Source of the DNA: Rhynchopus euleeides
Taxonomy: Eukaryota > Euglenozoa > Diplonemea > Diplonemida > Diplonemidae
DNA length: 64,000 nucleotides
Direction of reading: 5' to 3'
Assembly: GCA_963210315.1 (NCBI GenBank)
Contig: OY723286.1
Coordinates: 1,860,001 to 1,924,000, forward strand
Program-made: the position numbers and the translations under genes
The notes under the pieces: generated by a model
The model's database searches: none
What the model saw: the letters and a program-made list of their open reading frames with translations, nothing else
What the model was told of the DNA's origin: nothing
Shown here: positions 18,549 to 25,784 of the stretch, one piece after another
How the letters are laid out: the number at the start of each line of letters is the position of its first letter
Numbering within the stretch: position 1 is the first letter of the stretch

Positions 18549-19779
18549 ATGAGGTCTACCGCTGTGGTGCTGGTGGCGCTGCTTGCCGTGCAGCTGACTG
18601 GTGTGCAGGCACAGCGTGGTGGGCGCGGAGGCCGGGGTGGCGGTGGCGGTGGTGGTCGTGGTGGTGGTGGGGCACCAGCACCGGCACCCGCTCCTGCACC
18701 AGTCCCTCAGCCTCCACCTGCACCGGCACCGGCGCCTGTGCCTGTGCCACCTGTGACGGGAGGTGGACGTGGCGGGAGGGGCGGGCGTGGTGGCAGGGGC
18801 GGTGGCGGGGCACCTGCACCAGCACCAGCGCCTGCACCTGCACCTGTGCCCGTGCCGCCACCCACGGCACCCACACCCGCACAGAGCGGGCCGCCCAGGA
18901 CACAGCCGGGTCGGGCGATCCTCGCGTCTGCACGTGCACGGTACCAGCCCGTGGTGCAGTCGATCGGGCAGCTGATCGAGTCGAGCCCCGAAGAGCTGCG
19001 GCCGCTGTTTGTGCGGATGGCGTTCCACGCGGTGACGACGTACGACGCGTCTGCACGCCCTGTGGGCGGCCCTGTCGGGGGGGTGCCTGCGCACGGCCCC
19101 CGAGAACCGGATCCCGGACAACACGATCATGTCGCTTGTGACGGACCCGCTGGAGGCGGTGAAGCGTGCACACCCCTTCATCACGTACGCAGACCTGTAC
19201 CAGCTGGCCGGGAACGTGGCGCACGAGTACATGGGGTCCCCGTCGCTGTTCTGGCGGCCCGGGCGGCGCGACTTCACGGCACCGGCGGAGACCGGGCGGC
19301 TGTGTGTGGGGGACGCGTCGCGCATCCCGCAGAAGCGCTTCAACAACGACAACTTCCCGCACCCGGACACGCTGCAGCACTTCTTCGACGTGTTTGAGCG
19401 CCTCGACATCAGCCTGGACAGGGACGCGCTGGCCTTGCATAAGGCTGCCGCGCTCATGGGAGGACATCAGATGGGCGGGATGCACACAGAGGTCAGCAAC
19501 AACGAGGGTGTGTGGACCGCAAACAACCTGGTCTTCGGGAACGAGTACTTCTTCAACCTGGAGAACGGGAACTGGGGCCGCGGCACAGCCCAGCAGGGCC
19601 AGACGGACCTGCAGTACCGCGGCGGGCCCGGCGGGCGCTTCACCATGCTCCCCATCGACATGGTGATGCGTGCGGACAACCGGCTGCGCAACATTGTGCG
19701 CCAGTTCGCCCAGAACCGCCAGCAGTTCAACACCCACTACCTTGCTGCCTGGCGCCATGTCCAGGAGCTTGGCATGTGA
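18549..19779 (+). CDS. Secreted heme peroxidase with RGG and Ala-Pro repeats, frame break at G7 (copy A)
   Basis: About 409 residues if one frame break is bridged. Signal peptide (1-22, ending GVQA), then two Gly/Arg blocks (23-42, 71-87) alternating with Ala-Pro stretches (42-68, 88-110), then a plant/fungal-type heme peroxidase domain. Visible landmarks: RMAFH with the distal Arg156 and His160, TYDAS, ITYADLYQLAG, GR-D after GSPSLFWRP, and LMGGHQMGG with the proximal His (codon 19465-19467). The segment that normally reads FDNxYF is FGNEYF, so the Asp that usually hydrogen-bonds the proximal His is Gly (codon 19537-19539). The first frame runs to the G7 run at 19077-19083 and the domain resumes one base later; six G would join them (GGCLRTAPEN). 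Extracellular oxidation or cross-linking is inferred. Confidence 0.85.
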
Positions 19780-19798
19780 TCTGATGTGACCTGATCAC
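19776..19798 (+). other. Inverted repeat overlapping peroxidase stop codon
   Basis: GTGATC (19776-19781, containing the TGA stop) and GATCAC (19793-19798), with one more T-A pair outside. Copy at 45711-45733. It could be a 3'-end signal or chance. Confidence 0.3.
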
Positions 19799-20587
19799 AG
19801 TGTGGCAAGTCTCGTTTCTGATGGTGCTGCACATCAATCCACTCCACAATCCGATGCATCTTCCCCTCCTTCTTCTCCTTCTTCTTCTTCTTCATGTGTT
19901 CAACTCGCCTGACAACCACCACTGTGTGTGTGTGTCTCACACAACACACATGCGGCTTCCTTGTTCTTGTGTTGTCTTGTCTCGCTGAATGAACTGAAAC
20001 GAAAGTACGAATCTGAACACAGCGGCCTAGGCGTAATGCCCTCGCCCGACAGGCTGAGACTGCAGAACTGGTTTGTACCACACTTGCCCGCTGCTCGCAC
20101 TCGCACCGTCACGGTGTGTGTGGGTATGTGTGTGCACGTGGTGCGTCCATTCCGGCTCTCACGCACTCACCCACTTCCGAAGGTTCTGACCCTTGTTGCC
20201 GTTCTTGCTATAGACTCCGGCAGATCCTCGCTTTGTTGTTTGTTTCCTATAGACAGCACTGCCGATACAAAGTCGGCATGCAGTGCTGTGCCTGTTCGCT
20301 GTTTGTTTGCCCATGTGACATCTTGTTCCACCTTTCGCCTGAAGTGCTTCTGCTTCCAGTTTGAGTTTTCATGTTTCATCCTCTCGTCTTGTTTGCAGCG
20401 CCACAGACCGACACGCACATGAGGTGCAGATGAATGCAATGCAGCTGAAGTGACAACACGCCCACCCCCAAGCTGACCCATGCACTGCAGCCGTTGCACT
20501 GATCACCAACACACTCCTCGCATGAGTGCACACCGACACCCTGCAGGACACCCAGACCACAACACTACCCACAACACCAACTACAAA
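19780..20587. other. Spacer between peroxidase and small Cys-rich gene, copy A
   Basis: No gene recognised. It contains a CTT-rich run (19866-19894), a GT/CA-rich stretch (19920-19950), the palindrome CACCGT-C-ACGGTG (20104-20116) and a strong hairpin (20253-20289). The last 90 bases are CA-rich. Confidence 0.5.
20253..20289 (+). other. Strong hairpin (13 pairs, 4-nt bulge) before small Cys-rich gene
   Basis: ACAGCACTG then CCGA on the left, loop TACAAAG, then TCGG, a CATG bulge, and CAGTGCTGT on the right. It is one of the best stems in the block, 300 bases before the ATG. Copy at 46188-46224. It might be a regulatory RNA element or a palindromic DNA site; the function is unknown. Confidence 0.4.
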
Positions 20588-20956
20588 ATGTTCGCATCGC
20601 GCACAATCCTGCTGGCGGCGGCGTGCCTCATCGCTGCGGGGGTGCAGGCGGAGGCGCAGCAGATCTGCTGCCTGGCGTTCCCGACGTGCCCTGCCGACAC
20701 GACGCGCGACGCGACGTGCACGGCGGCCGACGTGAAGGCCGGGCTGTGCCAGGAGGCGACGCTGTGCTGCAGCACGATCCGCTGCAGGGTGAAGCAGCCT
20801 GAGACGCCCATCTGCTGCCAGGCCATGCCGTCGTGCCCGGCCGGTTACGAGCAGACGGACGAGTCTGTGTGCTCCGACCACATGTGGAAGTACGGGATCT
20901 GCAGGAAGGCGAGCCGCTGCTGCAAGGAGATCACGTGCCGCACCTGGGTCATGTAG
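20588..20956 (+). CDS. Small secreted two-module Cys-rich protein (copy A)
   Basis: 122 residues: a signal peptide (about 1-22, MFASRTILLAAACLIAAGVQAE) and two copies of an eight-Cys module with the pattern ICC-x5-C ... C ... C-x4/5-CC-x4-C (first ICCLAFPTCPA to STIRC, second ICCQAMPSCPA to KEITC). The modules align throughout, so the gene grew by internal duplication. I do not recognise the family. All 16 Cys are probably paired, giving a compact extracellular protein. ATG 20588 follows CAACTACAAA and begins the signal peptide; earlier in-frame codons lack coding character. Possible roles (inhibitor, matrix component, defence peptide) cannot be told apart. Confidence 0.82.
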   Translation: MFASRTILLAAACLIAAGVQAEAQQICCLAFPTCPADTTRDATCTAADVKAGLCQEATLCCSTIRCRVKQPETPICCQAMPSCPAGYEQTDESVCSDHMWKYGICRKASRCCKEITCRTWVM

Positions 20957-21131
20957 GAGCGTGGAGGAGGCCCCTTGCGGTACAGATGTTGCTGCTGAGC
21001 CCCAACCGGCTGTGTGGCGACTGGGTGGCTGGGTGATGGAGACAGCTGTGCGTGGCTTCTTTGTTGCTCTCAAAATCAACTTCAAACAGAAACACAAAGA
21101 CAATAGCATGGCAGAGCAGGGCAGGACGGGC

Positions 21132-21152
21132 GGGGGAGCTCTGTAGCCCCCC
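21132..21152 (+). other. Hairpin after small Cys-rich gene
   Basis: GGGGG, bulged A, GCT, loop CTGT, AGC, CCCCC; 176 bases after the stop. Copy at 47067-47087. Confidence 0.35.
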
Positions 21153-22265
21153 ACCTCTCCGCACTGCTTTGTTTGTTCTTTTTTGGGTGGTGGTGGACTA
21201 CTGGACTACTGGACTACCCCCACCTCTTCGCGTTGTATGCCCCTCTTTTTTGGAAGAACAGCTAGCTTTTCGCACTAAAAAGACTCGTGGCAGCGTTCGG
21301 TATCTGCACACATGCACTAGCAGGCACCGTTCGTACAAACAAAGAACGCAACTCCAAGTCTTTTTCCTTTTCATCCCCTGCATCCCCACATCCCCGGAAC
21401 CGCAACAAGGCGCGGTGTGTGTCCTCCCGGCCTAGACGAGATGAGCCAGTTGGCGTTTGTGTTGCCCGGTTGTGCCTTGTTCTGACACAAGTGCAAGTGG
21501 GCAGCACCCGCCTGGGAGCCTGAATGTCGCTGGGAGAGGACACGCCGTGCCCCACAGAGGCATCCTGTGCCTTGTGGTCAAACTGTTGCCGATTTCCCCT
21601 ACGATCCATCCATCTTCGTACCATCTACCATTAACGTCTCTCTCTTTGCGCAGCAAGCACACACACACACACCCAGAGAGGTAGCCCGTCTTTACTCGGA
21701 CGGGTCGCAGCGGGAGCACTCGAACGAACACAGAGAAGGCACCGACCGCCCGCCTGCCGTGCACCACCACGTTGCGGCCGCTGAGACCTCCGGGGGAACC
21801 CCCGACAGGAGGAATGTGTGGCAGCGTTGTGTGTGGTGCACGTGCACGTGGGAGGTTTGTGGCCTTGATCGAGGCGTCCGTCTGCGAAAACCACCTCTGC
21901 AAGGGAGTGAACTGCATGCGCTGCCCTGCTGATGTGCCTCCTGCTTGGCTTTGCTTTGCCCCACAGGCGGGGGCGGTGGGGTGCAGGTGCAGGTGCAGGT
22001 GGTTGTGCCACAGCGGCGCAGCTGCCTCGCCCCGCCTCGCCTCCTTCCCCCTTCTGCTGGGCTGGGCTGGGCTGGAGGTGTATTCCATGGGCCTTTTGTC
22101 CGCTTCCTTTTGCTTTTCAGGCGTCTTGTCTTTTCTACTCTACTCTAGTCTACTCTACTCTCTTTATTCCCTTCCCTTCTCCGACCCATACAGCCGTGCT
22201 AATCCCAATGGGCGGAAAAGGGCCTTGTGTGTGGGACACCCTCAAAACTACAACAGCCCTCCTCA

Positions 22266-22304
22266 GGTGGGGGCCACACGGGTCTCGCACCCGCTGGCCC
22301 CACC
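22266..22304 (+). other. Large hairpin (about 15 pairs) before beta-solenoid gene
   Basis: GGTGGGG(G)CCA pairs with TGGCCCCACC (ten pairs, one bulged G). Inside, CGGGT pairs with ACCCG around loop CTCGC. It is the most stable-looking stem in the block, about 210 bases before the ATG. Copy at 48201-48239. Confidence 0.45.
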
Positions 22305-22340
22305 CCACAGAAGGGCTTGATCCCGCGGGCCACACTCGGT

Positions 22341-22355
22341 GGTGCACAGTGCACC
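22341..22355. other. Palindrome GGTGCAC-A-GTGCACC before beta-solenoid gene
   Basis: Seven perfect pairs around a single central base, a typical shape for a dimeric DNA-binding protein site, 160 bases before the ATG and 36 bases after the large hairpin. Copy at 48276-48290. Confidence 0.3.
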
Positions 22356-22515
22356 GATTGGAGTATCGTTGATAATGAGCGGAACAGCACCCCATCTCAT
22401 CCACACTAGCTCCTTGACGCCGCATTGCATGTCATCCTTTTCATTTGCGTCTGCAGTCACACTCATTCCGCCACCTGCAGACCAGAGCCACACCCGAAGA
22501 CATCCTCAAAACACA

Positions 22516-23160
22516 ATGCAGATGACGTCGTTCGCAGTGCTTGCGGCCATTGTGGCCGTGTCGTCTGGGACACAGGTGAAGTGGACCGGGATTGTGAACG
22601 ACCAGCAGTGGACGACGGCGAACAACTGGTACCCCGCCGTGGTGCCGGGGGCGAACGACGACGTGACGATCGACGACGCGGAGGCGAAGGACGCCACGGT
22701 GGTGCTGGTGCAGCCGACCAGCATCGGGTCGCTGACGATGGGGAACCTGGCGGCAAACTCGGCGCGCCTGCGCGTGCTGGCGAACCTGACTGTGGCACGC
22801 ACCTTGACGGTGCAGGGGAACGGGCACCTGGAGATCAACAGCGGGGCGGCACAGGTGGCGTGCCCGAAGGTGTCCGTCAAGGGTGAGTTGGCCTTCCTGG
22901 CTGGCGGGATCGCAGGGGCGTATCAGGTGGACGGGTACGCCAACTTCGGGACGCAGGCGGCGAAGGTGTTCGACGGGGCGGCCGTCACGGTCAACTCGAC
23001 GCGCCAGGTGGCTGCCTCCGGCTCCCTCCAGTTCAAGCAGGGCTCTGTCGTCACCGCCAATACGGGTGTCGTTGCCGAGGGCAGCAACTTCCAGTGCATC
23101 GTCATGGACTCGAGCACCGGCAACGCCTTCCAGGCTCGTGGCTTCGCCTGGAAGCAGTGA
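22516..23160 (+). CDS. Secreted beta-solenoid-like protein (copy A)
   Basis: 214 residues with a signal peptide (about 1-18). The mature start (KWTGIVNDQQWTTANNWYP then VVPGANDDVTID) closely resembles the opening of repeats in bacterial autotransporter-like and PEP-CTERM-type surface proteins. The rest is a series of short Val/Ala/Gly-rich strands of the kind found in right-handed parallel beta-helices. Asn-Leu-Thr and Asn-Ser-Thr sequons are present. No catalytic motif is visible. Probably an extracellular structural or adhesive protein, possibly of bacterial ancestry. ATG 22516 follows AAAACACA and starts the signal peptide; a second ATG is two codons later. Confidence 0.78.
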   Translation: MQMTSFAVLAAIVAVSSGTQVKWTGIVNDQQWTTANNWYPAVVPGANDDVTIDDAEAKDATVVLVQPTSIGSLTMGNLAANSARLRVLANLTVARTLTVQGNGHLEINSGAAQVACPKVSVKGELAFLAGGIAGAYQVDGYANFGTQAAKVFDGAAVTVNSTRQVAASGSLQFKQGSVVTANTGVVAEGSNFQCIVMDSSTGNAFQARGFAWKQ

Positions 23161-24426
23161 GCTGTCTGTTGTCTGGCTTCTGAGGTGTGAGGCGAGTCGC
23201 CGTGTGGGTGCCTGTAGTTCGGGTGCAGCAGAGCGAATGCAATGCCCTGTGTTGCGGCACTGCCGCACGGTGTTGTTTTTATGTTTTGAATATTCGTTTG
23301 TTTGTTGATGCCTTTCGCGTCACTTCATTTCCCTGCCTTTCCTCCTCGTGCTCAATTCTGAGGCAGCAGCAACGACACAGCCAGACAAGCACACCGCGCG
23401 CCTGGACAGTTCGGCGGGATGCAGGCTTCCCTGCACCAGCCTCTTGCGTCTTGCCGTGACGGTGCTGCCGTTGTCTGCTTTTGTTTTCGATTCTTCTCTT
23501 TCGCATCCACAGAGGGAGCCATGTGGCGATACTGATCGTGCCGCATGCCTTCTGCCGCCCAACGCTGTGCCTTTCCCGTTCCTATGTCGGGACACGGGAG
23601 GGCCTGAAGAGGTCATGGTGATGATGATGAATATGATGAGACCAAGGAAGGCAGGCTCACCCCACCTCCCTCCTGTTGCCCAATTGCTGGATTCTGTGTC
23701 TTGGTATTTGCGGTTGTGGGACAGCAACGCCTTCGATGTGTTATATACACCACCAGGTGCAGCATTATCGTATGACGCCACACACACAAGACAAGACAAG
23801 CGAAGACAACACTGCAGGAGCCAGGCACCCTCACCTCGGACGAAGGAAGGCCAGCACACCCACACCTCCCTCCGTTGCCCCGGAGATCTGGCACTTGCTT
23901 GTCATGAGGTTGCAGCTGTGTGTGTGTGTTGCTGCTGAGTTGAGTTGAGTTGAGTTGGAGATATTGCAAGGGGTGTCCTAGAGTCACGGCTTGTGTCCGA
24001 ATGATCGGTCTTGTCGTACTTACACACGTCCGAGACAGCGGTGTGCTGGCATCTGGATGCATGCAGCACTGTGCCTTGAGGCGCCACCCCTCCATCGCTC
24101 TGCCCCTGCTGCACCGACCCGCAGTCCCTGTGCGGGAGGCAGTTGAACTGGTCGGGGAGATAGGCTGCACTCCAAACACATGCACCGGATGGAGTGCCTG
24201 GAATCAACCAGCTTCGCAATCGCCACACGTCGATGCGGGGTCAATGGACTGGGCTAGACACTAGACGCTGGATGCTCGTCTGCCCTGCAGGGTGTGTGTC
24301 AGGGCGTGTACACACTGTTCCACTCCTGTTCCTGTTCATTGTCGTGTTCACCCACCAACACACCAAACACAACACCATACGCACACAGTTCACCGCACCG
24401 CACCCACAACACAACACACACCAACG
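23161..24426. other. Spacer across the A/B junction, before DJ-1 gene of copy B
   Basis: No gene recognised. Bases 23161-23535 are the end of block A, absent from the window start because the window opens mid-spacer. A perfect palindrome TGCGGCA-C-TGCCGCA lies at 23253-23267. From 23536 the sequence repeats 1-891, including the TATA-like motif (23741-23749), the GT and TGAGT repeats (23917-23957) and hairpins at 24043-24069 and 24118-24136. There is no junction scar or mobile-element footprint at the block boundary. Confidence 0.5.
23253..23267 (+). other. Palindrome after beta-solenoid gene
   Basis: TGCGGCA, C, TGCCGCA, 92 bases after the stop. As RNA it would form a six-pair stem with an ACT loop. 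Copy at 49188-49202. Confidence 0.35.
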
Positions 24427-25213
24427 ATGGGGAAGTCTGTCCTGCTTGTGGTGTCGCAGCACACGGAGATGCCGGCCACGGCGGCGCAGAAGAAGGAGGG
24501 AGTGGTGCCGACGGCGACCGGGTGGTACCTGCCGGAGGTGGCGCACCCCTACGCCGTGTTCAAGGCTGCTGGGTACGACGTGGTGTTTGTCAGCCCGAAG
24601 GGCGGGGATGCGGGGTGCGACGTGTCGAGCCTCGAGGTATGCACGGCTGTGCCGCACTGATGTTGTAACTCCCGCACCGCCACACGCAGGGCTTCGCTGG
24701 GGACGCCGAGTCGCAGAAGTTCAAGGAGCAGCACATGAAGGAGGGGAAGTCCCTGGCCACCGTGTCACTCGCAGAGCTGCCGAAGCCTGCCGCAAAAAAA
24801 AAAAAAAAAAGTACGACGCCATCTTCTACGCGGGCGGGCACGGGGTGATGTGGGACTTCCCCGACTGTGAGGCGCAGAACAAGGCGGCAACTGCGATCTA
24901 CGAGAAGGGAGGTGTTGTGGCCGCCGTGTGCCACGGCCCTGCTGCGCTCGTCAACGTGAAGCTGTCGTCCGGGGAGTACCTGGTTGCCGGGAAGTTTGTG
25001 GGCGGGTTCACCAACACCGAGGAGGACGCTGTGGCGAAGTCGGAGGTGATGCCCTTCATGCTGGAGACGACGCTGAAGGAGCGCGGGGCGAAGTTTGTCT
25101 CGGTCAAGGACTGGGGCGAGCTGTCCGTCGTGGATGGGCGTCTGGTGACGGGGCAGAACCCAGGGTCTGCGACTGCGACCGCCAAGGACGTTGTGTCGGT
25201 GCTCAGCAAGTGA
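24427..25213 (+). CDS. DJ-1/PfpI family protein, copy B
   Basis: Exons 24427-24636 and 24690-25213, intron 24637-24689. Same sequence as 892-1678: catalytic elbow AVCHGP, Glu37 in GWYLPE, and the same A17 run (24794-24810) that throws the second half one base out of frame. The unchanged run length between copies argues against independent slippage since duplication. Cytosolic DJ-1/Hsp31-like role as for copy A. Confidence 0.82.
24637..24689 (+). other. Spliceosomal intron in DJ-1 gene, copy B
   Basis: 53 bases, GTATGC to CACGCAG, identical to the copy A intron. Needed to join the two DJ-1 exons. Confidence 0.8.
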
Positions 25214-25784
25214 TGCTGTCCGTGCCTCAAGTGATCAGGTTGCCGGTGGAAACCGTCTGTCTGTGTGTTTCGATACAAACACGCCACGGCTCGACGTGGT
25301 GTGCCCAATTCTCTTGTAATCTTGGGTCCAACACCCACGGTGTGGGTGTCTAGCTCGGGTGCACGCTGTCTTGAACCACCTTCCCCTGTTCATGACGCGC
25401 ATGACGTGCAGGGTTTGTTTCGCCTCCTTGCCCTTCATCTGTTCTCTTCCGCATCAGCAAGAGAGCCAGCTCCTTTTCGTACTTCCCCGACGGCTGGCCA
25501 GGCGCCGGCCACCCAGACACTGTGTGACGTCAGTCCGTGTTCTCGCGATCGGACTCCATGTCCGAACCGCGTCAGGCGGAGAAACCATCTGTCACAGCAA
25601 CAGTGTGCCTCATTCGACCCCCCATAGCAGCCCCACCCTTGTGATGTGGACAAGAGCGATGCACGCATCTGTTGTGAGCATTGTGGTGGGACCACACCCG
25701 CTGGACCACTGCTCAACTGCACACACCGACACCACACCACCCACATGATAGTGATTGCATTACAACCTTGACACGACCGACATA
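25214..25784. other. Spacer between DJ-1 and repeat gene, copy B
   Basis: Matches 1679-2249. Inverted repeats at 25280-25303 and 25331-25349. No gene recognised. Confidence 0.5.

Larger units (their letters stand above)
20957..22515. other. Spacer between small Cys-rich and beta-solenoid genes, copy A
   Basis: No gene recognised. Contents in order: GGGGG/CCCCC hairpin with bulged A (21132-21152), three tandem GGACTACT words (21196-21217), CGGGGG-AA-CCCCCG (21791-21804), GTGCACGTGCAC palindrome (21837-21848), GGTGCA hexamers (21979-21999), GGGCT pentamers (22058-22074), a TCTAC-rich pyrimidine tract (22130-22178), a large hairpin (22266-22304) and a palindrome (22341-22355). Confidence 0.5.
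1..23535 (+). repeat. Tandem block copy A (23,535 bp), opens inside the spacer before the DJ-1 gene
   Basis: The first bases of the window recur at 23536 and 49471, and the sequence stays collinear from there. The block carries eight + strand genes. Position 1 is not a biological boundary: it is where the window happens to begin within the block. Bases before the repeat gene match copy B at +23535 and copy C at +49470. Bases after it match at +25935 and +48570. The shift is absorbed entirely by the 150-bp repeat array. Whether these are real tandem copies or allelic versions joined during assembly cannot be decided from sequence alone. Confidence 0.95.

Noticed and set aside
23500-23570. Transposon or recombination site at the block junction
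   Set aside because: No terminal inverted repeats, target duplication or recombinase gene seen; the block edge is set by where the window begins, so the true duplication endpoints are unknown.
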